Shown one piece after another: positions 1-8,942 of a stretch of DNA of 64,000 nt. The DNA is from Vicingaceae bacterium (GTDB taxonomy: Bacteria > Bacteroidota > Bacteroidia > Flavobacteriales_E > Vicingaceae): contig JAGYIE010000003.1 in assembly GCA_018402765.1 (NCBI GenBank), positions 310,001 through 374,000 on the forward strand. The letters run 5' to 3'. A model generated the notes under the pieces. It did no database searches. It was not told the origin of the DNA and worked only from the letters and a program-made list of their open reading frames with translations. Made by a program: the position numbers and the translations under genes. Numbering within the stretch: position 1 is the first letter of the stretch; the number at the start of each line of letters is the position of its first letter.

Positions 1-47
1 ATCTTGTGGCTGTTTTCTGTAGTTTTTATTTAAAATCAATTAATAAT

Positions 48-2975
48 ATGAAAGTCAAAAAGTTTACTATTGGATTAGTTGCGGTTGGAGGACTCTTATT
101 TGGAACTTCTACATTGTTAACTAGTCACGAACAGGCTTATTTTCCCCAAAGTACTTCTTTGCTATCCGAAGCTCCTTTAGCAGAGGGCATGGCGGAATAT
201 TACAAAATGCTTCGACAAGATCAGCGGACAGGAGAAATACCTGTAGAGGCTGTGCTAAATGCAAGGAAATCAATAGCATCTTTGCCTTCAGCAAAAACGC
301 CAAATCTCAACTGGATTGAGATGGGCCCTGATAATGAAGCTGGTCGAACTCGAGCATTGATAGTAGATAACCAAAATCCAAATAGATATATCGCAGGATC
401 TGTTTCAGGTGGTATTTGGATTTCTGAAAATAGAGGAGTCTCGTGGACTTCATATAATAATCAAATGGAAAGTCTAGCAGTTTCAGACTTGGCTCAAGCT
501 CCTGACGGTACAATTTATTTTGGAACCGGACCATTATTTGATGGAGGTTCAAATAATAAGGGTTTAGGTTCAGAAATGATCGGAGCCGGATTATTTAAAA
601 TTACAGGTAATGGTCAAGTTGAGAAATTGGTAGGCCCTTCGATTGATAATGCTAGAGGTATAACATGGTCAGGAATTAACCATATTGCTATTGACCCGTC
701 TAATCCGCTTAAGATGTATGCGGCTCAAGTAAATGGGCTTATGGCAACTACTGATGGTGGGGTTAGCTGGTTTAATCCGATACCTAACAGAACTATGATG
801 TGTCAGGATGTTGATGTTACATCTACCGGTAAGGTAGTGGTTTCATTTGGAACTGAAATATTCTTATCAAATGATGGGAGTTTAAACTCTTTCGTGAGTT
901 CACCTTTACCAAGAAATGTAGGACGTACAGAGATTGCAATTGCTCCTTCTAACGAGAATGTAATTTATGCTTCTGCTACAGTTGGTTCATTAGCAGGAAT
1001 CTATAAATCTATCGATGGCGGTTTAAACTGGACTGTAATTGGTCCTGGAGGTAGTTCATCTTTCGATCCATTTTGTAGTTCACTTTCTTGCCAAGGTTTT
1101 TATGATAATGCGATTGCTGTATCTCCAACCGATCCTGGTTTGATTTACTTGGGTGGCGTTACATTATGGCGATGGCAACAAGGAAGTTCAGATTTCCAGG
1201 GATCGTGGGAGCAAGTGGCTTATAATTTTGAATTTCCTGGAAATAATAGTTTTGTTCATTCAGATGTTCATCGAATTCTTTTTGTTTCAGGAAATGAAGT
1301 CTTAGTTGGCAGTGATGGTGGAGTTCAACGAACTATGAATGCCGCAGATGCACGACCAACTTTTGCTACGCTAAATAGAGGTTATAATGTGACACAATTT
1401 TATGATATCGGCGTAGGTCCCACAGGAAAAGTTATGGGTGGCACTCAAGATAACGGTACAATTATTGTTGGGTATAAATTTAATAACAATACATCAGGCT
1501 TTGATGTTAGAGGCGGTGATGGATTCGACACTGAATTATCAGCATTAGTTCCAACAATCGGATTTGCTTCTTTATATTTCGGTAATGTTTCCAAAGTAAC
1601 AGGTTTAGCTGAAAATTTCTCTGATGTTAACGTTGATGCAGGTAGTTTCTATAACCAAGATTTGTCTGCAAGATGTCTAGTTCCAACTAGAGGATGCGGT
1701 CCATTTTACACTTCATTTAAACTTTGGGAAACATTTAATGATGTTAATTCTAGAGATACCCTAACTTTAACTGTGGTAGCAGATAAGAAATACTATAGAG
1801 GAGATACTATTTTATTACCGAGTAGAACTATTGGACGATTCATTAAACATGCAGTTAATCAAGATTCTATCAATCCAAATGCTACAGTAGTTTTTGATAG
1901 TATAATAGATCCTTATCAATCAATAGCAGCATTAGCGAATGCTGTACCACCTAATCCACCAACAACTTCTGCTACAAGTATTCATATTACAAGAGATGCA
2001 CTTAAAAATATTCCAAGTACTGAAATTGCTTGGTTTAGAATCACAGGTCCTGCTTCAAATCCGGAGCCAATAAATGGCACAATTATCACTATGGCTTTCT
2101 CAAGAGATGGCGATATTATATATGCAGGTACTTCAAGTGGTGAAGTCTTTAGAGTATCGGGATTGAACGCTGCTTGGCAAAATAATGACTATAGTTTTAA
2201 TTCTACTAGCTCGTTTATTAAATGTAAAAGAATTGGAACCTTTGGTGGTCGATCTATTACAGGTATAGCAGTAGATCCTAATGATGCTGATAACGTAATT
2301 GTTACCTGTGGAAACTACAACAATACGGCATATGTTTACCGGACAGATTTTGCTACTACTGCAGGAGATCCATTTAATACTTTTGAGTCCATTCAAGGTA
2401 CGGGATTATCTAGCTTCCCTGTTTATTCTGCTGTTATTGATAAAAACAATAATCAAAATATTATCATCGGAACTGAATTCGGAGTTTATGCTACCGAAAA
2501 TGGATTTACAGCCAATGCTACTGATGTAGTTTGGAGTGAAGAGAACGCTGGTTTAGCTAAAGTGCCTGTATATGAAGTTCAACAACAAGTGTTCAATTAT
2601 GAGTATGCCTCAAACGACGGAATGGTTTACGCAGGTACTCATGGTAGAGGAATTTTTAGATCAGACAAGTATGTGGGCATAAGAGATTTAGGTTCTAAAG
2701 GGGCAAATTCTACTTTTGAATCAAAAATTAAAATGTATCCTAATCCTGTTGTAGATAACGCAACAATTGAATTTAATTTAAAAGCTCAAGAGAATGTGAA
2801 GTTATCTGTTTATTCAATTTCAGGAAGATTAGTTCACACTGAAGATCTTGGCCTTCTTCAAAAAGGAGAAAGAAAAATTAATATCCAACTAAATGATTTA
2901 AGCGCTGGGTCTTATATATTGACACTGCAGGGATCTAAGGAGATTAAATCGACCAAATTTTTGGTCGCTCAATAA
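48..2975 (+). CDS. Large secreted BNR/Asp-box beta-propeller protein with T9SS sorting tail
   Basis: Predicted exported protein of 975 residues, probably delivered to the cell surface by the type IX secretion system. The ATG at 48 is chosen over an in-frame start at 6 because it is followed at once by a Lys-rich n-region and a hydrophobic stretch typical of a signal peptide (residues 1-25). The body has several Asp-box-like motifs of the S/T-x-D-G-G-x-x-W type (for example TTDGGVSW and SIDGGLNW), which are known from sialidase/sortilin-like beta-propellers. The last 80 residues (from about 895) form a typical type A sorting domain, with a YPNP motif, an SISGRLV strand and a final KFLV-type strand. 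No catalytic residues are recognisable, so enzyme versus adhesin role is open. It is followed by a strong terminator and is probably monocistronic. Confidence 0.85.
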   Translation: MKVKKFTIGLVAVGGLLFGTSTLLTSHEQAYFPQSTSLLSEAPLAEGMAEYYKMLRQDQRTGEIPVEAVLNARKSIASLPSAKTPNLNWIEMGPDNEAGRTRALIVDNQNPNRYIAGSVSGGIWISENRGVSWTSYNNQMESLAVSDLAQAPDGTIYFGTGPLFDGGSNNKGLGSEMIGAGLFKITGNGQVEKLVGPSIDNARGITWSGINHIAIDPSNPLKMYAAQVNGLMATTDGGVSWFNPIPNRTMMCQDVDVTSTGKVVVSFGTEIFLSNDGSLNSFVSSPLPRNVGRTEIAIAPSNENVIYASATVGSLAGIYKSIDGGLNWTVIGPGGSSSFDPFCSSLSCQGFYDNAIAVSPTDPGLIYLGGVTLWRWQQGSSDFQGSWEQVAYNFEFPGNNSFVHSDVHRILFVSGNEVLVGSDGGVQRTMNAADARPTFATLNRGYNVTQFYDIGVGPTGKVMGGTQDNGTIIVGYKFNNNTSGFDVRGGDGFDTELSALVPTIGFASLYFGNVSKVTGLAENFSDVNVDAGSFYNQDLSARCLVPTRGCGPFYTSFKLWETFNDVNSRDTLTLTVVADKKYYRGDTILLPSRTIGRFIKHAVNQDSINPNATVVFDSIIDPYQSIAALANAVPPNPPTTSATSIHITRDALKNIPSTEIAWFRITGPASNPEPINGTIITMAFSRDGDIIYAGTSSGEVFRVSGLNAAWQNNDYSFNSTSSFIKCKRIGTFGGRSITGIAVDPNDADNVIVTCGNYNNTAYVYRTDFATTAGDPFNTFESIQGTGLSSFPVYSAVIDKNNNQNIIIGTEFGVYATENGFTANATDVVWSEENAGLAKVPVYEVQQQVFNYEYASNDGMVYAGTHGRGIFRSDKYVGIRDLGSKGANSTFESKIKMYPNPVVDNATIEFNLKAQENVKLSVYSISGRLVHTEDLGLLQKGERKINIQLNDLSAGSYILTLQGSKEIKSTKFLVAQ

Positions 2976-2990
2976 AATAAATAATTATAA

Positions 2991-3021
2991 AAAGGCGGAG
3001 TATTTTTACTCCGCTTTTTTT
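2991..3021 (+). terminator. Rho-independent terminator after the exported propeller gene
   Basis: A perfect 8-bp stem (GCGGAGTA at 2995-3002 with TACTCCGC at 3007-3014), a TTTT loop and a run of seven T to 3021. It begins 16 nt after the stop codon and separates this gene from carB. Confidence 0.92.
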
Positions 3022-3116
3022 ATGCCTTCATGTTAATAAATTGCCAAGGATATTTTATGTTTAATCCTTAATTTCGCACATCAGTTAAATGACTTAATCA
3101 AGAAAATTAAAGTATA

Positions 3117-5936
3117 ATGCCAAAAGATACTAGTATAAAGCACGTATTGATAATAGGTAGTGGACCCATCGTGATTGGACAAGCGTGTGAATTTGATTAT
3201 TCAGGTTCACAAGCATCAAGATCTTTGCGAGAAGAAGGGATAGAAGTTACCTTAATTAATTCTAATCCTGCAACTATCATGACTGATAAAGTAGTTGCAG
3301 ATAACATATACCTGCAGCCACTTGAGCCTGAATCTATTGAGTCGATTTTAATTAACCATCCAGATATAGATGCTGTATTGCCAACTATGGGAGGACAGAC
3401 AGCGTTGAACCTAGCTATAAAGTGCGATGAAATTGGAATTTGGGAAAAATACAATATCAGAATGATTGGTGTTGATATCGCGGCCATCAATATAACTGAA
3501 GATCGGGATCAATTCAAATCTTTGATGGAGAAGATTGGTATCCCTTGCGCTCCGTCTAAAATAGCGAATTCATTCCTGGAAGGAAAGAATTTCGCACAAG
3601 AGATTGGTTTTCCTTTGGTGATACGACCTTCATTTACATTAGGAGGAACCGGTGCATCATTTGTTCATACCGCAGAAGAATTTGATAAACTTTTAACGAG
3701 GGGTCTGCATGCTTCACCAATTCATGAGGTACTTATAGACAAGGCCGTTCTAGGTTGGAAGGAATATGAGCTTGAATTATTGAGAGATAAAAATGATAAT
3801 GTAATTATTATTTGTTCTGTAGAGAATATGGACCCAATGGGTATTCATACAGGGGATTCGATCACTGTAGCTCCTGCAATGACTTTGTCTGACACTACTT
3901 TTCAGAAAATGCGGAACATGGCAATACATATGATGCGATCGATTGGGGATTTTGCAGGTGGGTGTAATGTTCAATTTGCTGTTAGTAATGATGAGAAAGA
4001 AGACATTATTGCAATTGAAATAAATCCAAGAGTTTCAAGATCTTCTGCATTGGCCTCAAAAGCAACAGGATATCCTATTGCTAAAATTGCAGCAAAACTT
4101 GCAATAGGTTATCATTTAGATGAACTGAATAATCAAATAACAGGTACTACTTCGGCATTATTTGAACCGACTTTAGATTATGTTATCGTTAAAATACCAC
4201 GATGGAATTTTGACAAATTTGATAGCCCTGAAAAAACATTAGGACTTCAGATGAAATCTGTAGGTGAAGTAATGGGGATCGGTAGGTCTTTTCAAGAAGC
4301 ACTTCAAAAGGCTTGTCAATCTTTAGAAATCAAAAGGAATGGACTTGGGGCAGATGGCAAAGAGTTACGAGATCAAGAAGTTATTTTACATAGCTTGAAG
4401 AATCCTAGTTGGAATCGATTATTTCATATCTATGATGCTATTAAGTTAGGGATTCCTTTATCAAGGGTTTATAGTGCTACATTAATCGATAAGTGGTTTT
4501 TATCACAAATTGAGGAAATGATTGCTCTTGAGAATGAGATTGAACGTTTTAATCTTTCTACACTACCAAAAGACCTTCTTTTGGAGGCCAAGCAAAAAGG
4601 CTATGCAGATAGACAAATAGCTCATTTATTAAAATGCCTAGAAAGTGAAGTTTTTGCTAAACGTCATGAATTAGGGATTAATAGAGTTTATAAGCTAGTA
4701 GACACTTGTGCTGCTGAGTTTGAAGCACAAACTCCATATTATTACAGTACATTCGAAGAGGAAAATGAATCTCCTGTATCAGATAAAAAGAAAATAATTG
4801 TTCTTGGAAGCGGTCCTAACAGAATTGGACAAGGAATTGAATTTGATTATTGTTGTGTGCATGGAGTACTAGCTGCAAAAGAATGCGGGTACGAAACAAT
4901 CATGATTAACTGTAATCCTGAGACAGTTTCTACAGACTTTGATACAGCAGATAAATTGTATTTTGAACCTGTATTCTGGGAGCATATTTACGATATCATT
5001 TTACATGAGAAACCTGAAGGAGTTATTGTTCAGCTTGGGGGGCAGACCGCATTAAAGCTGGCAGCAAAGTTAGACCGTTATGGTATAAAAATAATTGGGA
5101 CTAGTTATGATGCCTTAGATTTAGCAGAAGATAGAGGTCGTTTTTCTGACTTATTAAAAGCTAATGATATTCCGTATCCCCAATATGGTTCAATTGAAAC
5201 TGCTGATGAGGCAGTTGAATTAAGTAAAGAGATTGGTTTTCCTTTATTAGTAAGACCTTCATACGTTCTGGGAGGTCAAGGAATGAAGATAGTTATCAAT
5301 GAAGAGGAACTAGAGCGGCACGTTGTTGAAATCTTAAAGGATTTACCGGGTAATAAAATATTGTTAGATCACTTTTTATCCGGTGCTATTGAAGCTGAAG
5401 CCGATGCAATATGTGACGGAGAGAATGTTTATATTATTGGCATTATGGAACATATAGAGCCTGCTGGCATACATAGTGGGGACTCTTACGCTGTTTTGCC
5501 TACCTTTGATTTAAGTGGTCATGTTTTAAAGCAAATTGACGATCATACTAGAAAGATTGCAGTAGCACTAGAGACTAAAGGGTTAATTAATATCCAATTT
5601 GCGATAAAGGATGAAATTGTTTATATTATCGAAGCTAATCCAAGGGCTTCTAGAACGGTTCCATTTATTTCAAAGGCCTATGATGAGCCTTATGTCAATT
5701 ATGCAACTAAGGTTATGTTAGGTGAGAAGAAGGTTACAGATTTTAACTTTTCACCCAAAAAGTCAGGCTATGCAATCAAAATTCCAGTTTTCTCATTTGA
5801 TAAATTTCCAAATGTGAACAAGGAGCTAGGTCCAGAGATGAAATCAACAGGAGAAGCAATCCGATTTATAACCGATTTAAAGGATAAGTTTTTTAGAGAG
5901 ATTTATTCTGAAAGAAACTTATATTTAAGTAAATAA
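3117..5936 (+). CDS. carB: Carbamoyl-phosphate synthase large subunit (short form)
   Basis: Makes carbamoyl phosphate from bicarbonate, glutamine-derived ammonia and two ATP, feeding pyrimidine and arginine synthesis. Two homologous halves are visible. Each has the opening ATP-grasp signature (GSGPIVIGQACEFDYSG near residue 14 and GSGPNRIGQGIEFDYC near 562) and a later PSF/PSYVLGG glycine-rich loop. At 939 residues it is about 130 shorter than the E. coli enzyme. It stops just after the second synthetase unit (PEMKSTGEA region), so the C-terminal MGS-like allosteric domain that binds UMP, IMP and ornithine is missing. There is no frameshift remnant: the next gene begins 3 nt after the stop. 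The partner carA lies about 51 kb away at 57421. Short CarB is common in Bacteroidota. Confidence 0.95.
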   Translation: MPKDTSIKHVLIIGSGPIVIGQACEFDYSGSQASRSLREEGIEVTLINSNPATIMTDKVVADNIYLQPLEPESIESILINHPDIDAVLPTMGGQTALNLAIKCDEIGIWEKYNIRMIGVDIAAINITEDRDQFKSLMEKIGIPCAPSKIANSFLEGKNFAQEIGFPLVIRPSFTLGGTGASFVHTAEEFDKLLTRGLHASPIHEVLIDKAVLGWKEYELELLRDKNDNVIIICSVENMDPMGIHTGDSITVAPAMTLSDTTFQKMRNMAIHMMRSIGDFAGGCNVQFAVSNDEKEDIIAIEINPRVSRSSALASKATGYPIAKIAAKLAIGYHLDELNNQITGTTSALFEPTLDYVIVKIPRWNFDKFDSPEKTLGLQMKSVGEVMGIGRSFQEALQKACQSLEIKRNGLGADGKELRDQEVILHSLKNPSWNRLFHIYDAIKLGIPLSRVYSATLIDKWFLSQIEEMIALENEIERFNLSTLPKDLLLEAKQKGYADRQIAHLLKCLESEVFAKRHELGINRVYKLVDTCAAEFEAQTPYYYSTFEEENESPVSDKKKIIVLGSGPNRIGQGIEFDYCCVHGVLAAKECGYETIMINCNPETVSTDFDTADKLYFEPVFWEHIYDIILHEKPEGVIVQLGGQTALKLAAKLDRYGIKIIGTSYDALDLAEDRGRFSDLLKANDIPYPQYGSIETADEAVELSKEIGFPLLVRPSYVLGGQGMKIVINEEELERHVVEILKDLPGNKILLDHFLSGAIEAEADAICDGENVYIIGIMEHIEPAGIHSGDSYAVLPTFDLSGHVLKQIDDHTRKIAVALETKGLINIQFAIKDEIVYIIEANPRASRTVPFISKAYDEPYVNYATKVMLGEKKVTDFNFSPKKSGYAIKIPVFSFDKFPNVNKELGPEMKSTGEAIRFITDLKDKFFREIYSERNLYLSK

Positions 5937-5939
5937 CTA

Positions 5940-6224
5940 ATGGTTCAAGAAGCGGGTTTGGTAAGCTTAATAAAGACAATTGCAATAATTTTCGCTGTTT
6001 ATTACAGCTTAAAAATTATAGGTCGTTATTTTTTGCCATGGCTTTTAAAGCAATTCATTAAGAAGCAAAAAGAAAAGTATCAGCAACAAAATGGATTTTC
6101 AAATTTTGAGGACTCGAAAAGAAGAGAGGGAGAAGTAAAGATTACATCCACACCTAGTAAACAAAACACAGGTGATGATTTAGGTGAGTATGTTGATTAT
6201 GAAGAAATAATGGACGATAAATAA
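5940..6224 (+). CDS. DUF4834-family small membrane protein
   Basis: A 94-residue protein starting 3 nt after carB and ending 9 nt before the YfhO-type gene, so cotranscription is likely. One N-terminal hydrophobic segment (about residues 9-35) is followed by a basic, Gln/Lys-rich stretch and an acidic tail. This organisation and the sequence match the DUF4834 family of Bacteroidota, whose function is unknown. It is probably a single-pass inner-membrane protein with a cytoplasmic tail. Confidence 0.8.
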   Translation: MVQEAGLVSLIKTIAIIFAVYYSLKIIGRYFLPWLLKQFIKKQKEKYQQQNGFSNFEDSKRREGEVKITSTPSKQNTGDDLGEYVDYEEIMDDK

Positions 6225-6233
6225 ATTTATATT

Positions 6234-8930
6234 ATGGCATTTGATTTTAAGAAAGCACTACCACACATTATTGCAATTCTCTTATTTTGGTCACTTGCTG
6301 CGGTCTATTATTATCCTGCTTTACAGGGTTATGCGGTAAAGCAAAGCGATATTTCTCAACACAAAGGAATGTCTAGTGAGATTACCTCTCATAAAGATCT
6401 GTTTAATGAAGAGCCTCTTTGGCAAGGAAATATGTTTGGGGGTATGCCTTCTTATCAAACATCTCGTGTAGAGTATGATGGAAACATCTTTGGATACATA
6501 TATGCTGGTATTAATAAGCTAATACCGCTACCAATCAGTGTTACCTTCCTCTACATGCTGGGATTTTATCTGTTGATGCTGTGTATTGGATTGAATCCAT
6601 GGTTATCGGTCTTTGGTGCAATAGCTTTTGGTTTTTCTTCATATTTCTTTATTATAATTGAAGCGGGGCATAACTCTAAGGCATTCGCTATTGCGTTCAT
6701 GGCTCCCGTATTAGGAGGTGTTCTTTTAGCCTATCGTAAAAATTCACTTTTAGGCATGTTAATCATTGCAATTTTTATGTCTCTTGAGATTTATGTAAAT
6801 CACCTTCAAGTAACGTATTACTTAGGTTTCCTAGTTGCATTAATCATTCTTTATTATTTAATTCAGTTTGTTCGAAATAATGAGAAAATGAAATTTATTA
6901 AAATTTCATCTCTTGTTATTGTTGGATTTGCAATTGGCGTATTTACAAATAGTGGAAATTTATTAACGACCTATGAGTACTCAAAAGCGTCAACTCGCGG
7001 TAAATCAGAGTTGACTATCAAACCACCAAATCAACAAACAGATATTATTGCTAAAGAGGGCTTAGATCGAGATTATATAACTCGATGGAGTTACGGAAAG
7101 CAAGAAACGTTTTCATTGTTAATTCCAGATGTTAAAGGTCCAGGGTCAGGTGCCATTATAGCGGATCAAGATGAAGTAGAGCGATTAAGAAGAGAAGATC
7201 CTAACTTCTTTAATTATTTGGTGGAAGAGTATCAAAAAAGAGGAAACATCGTCAATACTTATTGGGGAGACCAGCCAATTACTTCAGGCAATGTTTATGT
7301 TGGTGCAATTGTTTTTCTTCTTGCTTTCTTAGCGATGTTTTTCGTGAAGGATACGATTAAATGGCCTCTATTTATTATGTTAATCCTATCTATATTCTTA
7401 GCATGGGGAAAGAATATGATGTGGTTTACTGATCTTTTTATAGATTATTTTCCTATGTATAATAAGTTTAGAGCAGTAACTATTATTATGGTAATTGTGG
7501 AACTAATATTCCCTTTATTGGCTGCACTTTTCCTTTTAGAGTTTATTAATCGTAAAGCTGATTTTATTAGTCACCAAAAATCTCTTTATAAGGTAGTTGG
7601 AGGTTTTTTGCTCCTGCTGATTATTGTTGCATTTACTCCTGATACTTTCTTTGATTTTACATCGGCTAATGAGGAGGCTCAATTTTCACAACAATTATCT
7701 CAATCGAATCCTCAAATAATTAATCAGCAACGTGATGCGTTGATAGATTATAGAATTGATGTTTTCCAAACTAGCGCATTTAGAACTTTGGGATTCATTG
7801 CTATTGGATTAGTTCTACTTTTATTATTTATAAGAGATAAAGTAAATTGGAAAGTATTAGTTGGAAGTTTAACAGTTTTAACATTAATAGATTTAAGTTT
7901 TAATGATAAGCGATTTATCAATAATGAAAAGCTTCCTAATGGAGGCGGTTATGCAATGTGGGAGAAAAAGGATAAAACAGTCACTCCCTACGCAGCTGGA
8001 GTCGCTGATAAAGAAATATTGAAAAGAGAACTTTCAAAGAATCCTTCTATTGGAAATGAGATCCAAACAATTAGTAGTTTGTACCAGCAAAATGGTGAGA
8101 GGCTTACCGCAGCTAAGAATGAATACATAGCTTTTACAACTTTAATGAGAGAAACGCATTACAGAGTGCTGAATACTACTTCACGATTAGATGCTGATGC
8201 TAGAACTGCCTACTTTCATAAAACTCTAGGCGGATATCATGGAGCTAAAATGAAAAAATATCAGGAATTGGTAGACTTTCATTTGGCAAAAGAGCAGTAT
8301 ACGCTGCAACAAGCAATAGCACAAGGAGGACAGTCTTTAGCAGAATCGTATCTTCCTCAATTGAATATTACCAATATGCTTAATGCTAAGTATATTATTG
8401 GAATGACTAACACGAAACAAGGTCAGGGTACAGTATTAGTTGAAAATGAATTTGCATACGGTAATGCTTGGTTTGTTGAGCAGATAGAGCAAGTTGAGAA
8501 CTCAGACTCCGCAATGTTAGGTTTGTCTAAAAATAATTTAAAAAAAGTGGCTTTGGTGACTCCTGATGAAGCTATTATCACTAATAGCTTTAATCCTACA
8601 ATCAATGATCAGATTAAATTGTTAGATTATTTGCCAAATAAATTGACTTATCAATATTCAACTACTGATAACCAATTTGCAGTATTTTCTGAAATCTTTT
8701 ATGAAAAAGGTTGGAAAGCATTTATAAATGGAAAACAGCAAGCAATACACGAAGTTAACTTTTTATTGAGAGGTATTGAATTGCCAAAAGGTCAAGGTGA
8801 GTTAATTATGATTTTTCAACCCGACTCTTTTAATATTGGAGTAATTGCATCTTATGTTGGAACAGGCATAATTTTTTTACTACTAATACTGGTATTGATT
8901 CAATCTAAAAAGAAAAATGAAATGGCTTAA
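6234..8930 (+). CDS. YfhO-family multi-pass membrane protein (GT-C-like)
   Basis: An 898-residue integral membrane protein. The first membrane helix lies near residues 9-28, about a dozen further hydrophobic segments occupy roughly 100-560, and one closes the protein at about 865-890. A large soluble region lies between about 570 and 860. This matches the YfhO family (Bacteroidota versions are near 800-900 residues). The family is distantly related to GT-C glycosyltransferases, and a Gram-positive member glycosylates lipoteichoic acid. The substrate here is not known. It may act on a lipid-linked sugar at the outer face of the inner membrane, consistent with the glycan genes that follow. It is the last gene of the carB-DUF4834-yfhO run and meets a leftward gene 12 nt later. 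Confidence 0.82.
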   Translation: MAFDFKKALPHIIAILLFWSLAAVYYYPALQGYAVKQSDISQHKGMSSEITSHKDLFNEEPLWQGNMFGGMPSYQTSRVEYDGNIFGYIYAGINKLIPLPISVTFLYMLGFYLLMLCIGLNPWLSVFGAIAFGFSSYFFIIIEAGHNSKAFAIAFMAPVLGGVLLAYRKNSLLGMLIIAIFMSLEIYVNHLQVTYYLGFLVALIILYYLIQFVRNNEKMKFIKISSLVIVGFAIGVFTNSGNLLTTYEYSKASTRGKSELTIKPPNQQTDIIAKEGLDRDYITRWSYGKQETFSLLIPDVKGPGSGAIIADQDEVERLRREDPNFFNYLVEEYQKRGNIVNTYWGDQPITSGNVYVGAIVFLLAFLAMFFVKDTIKWPLFIMLILSIFLAWGKNMMWFTDLFIDYFPMYNKFRAVTIIMVIVELIFPLLAALFLLEFINRKADFISHQKSLYKVVGGFLLLLIIVAFTPDTFFDFTSANEEAQFSQQLSQSNPQIINQQRDALIDYRIDVFQTSAFRTLGFIAIGLVLLLLFIRDKVNWKVLVGSLTVLTLIDLSFNDKRFINNEKLPNGGGYAMWEKKDKTVTPYAAGVADKEILKRELSKNPSIGNEIQTISSLYQQNGERLTAAKNEYIAFTTLMRETHYRVLNTTSRLDADARTAYFHKTLGGYHGAKMKKYQELVDFHLAKEQYTLQQAIAQGGQSLAESYLPQLNITNMLNAKYIIGMTNTKQGQGTVLVENEFAYGNAWFVEQIEQVENSDSAMLGLSKNNLKKVALVTPDEAIITNSFNPTINDQIKLLDYLPNKLTYQYSTTDNQFAVFSEIFYEKGWKAFINGKQQAIHEVNFLLRGIELPKGQGELIMIFQPDSFNIGVIASYVGTGIIFLLLILVLIQSKKKNEMA

Positions 8931-8942
8931 AGAATTAACAGG

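Noticed and set aside
3041-3076. TTG and TAATTTCG upstream of carB as a promoter
   Set aside because: The -7 word has a mismatch and the spacing is 25 nt rather than 19.
5800-5940. A frameshift at the end of carB as the cause of its short length
   Set aside because: The stop falls at a natural domain boundary, the next gene starts 3 nt later and no remnant of the allosteric domain is present in any frame.
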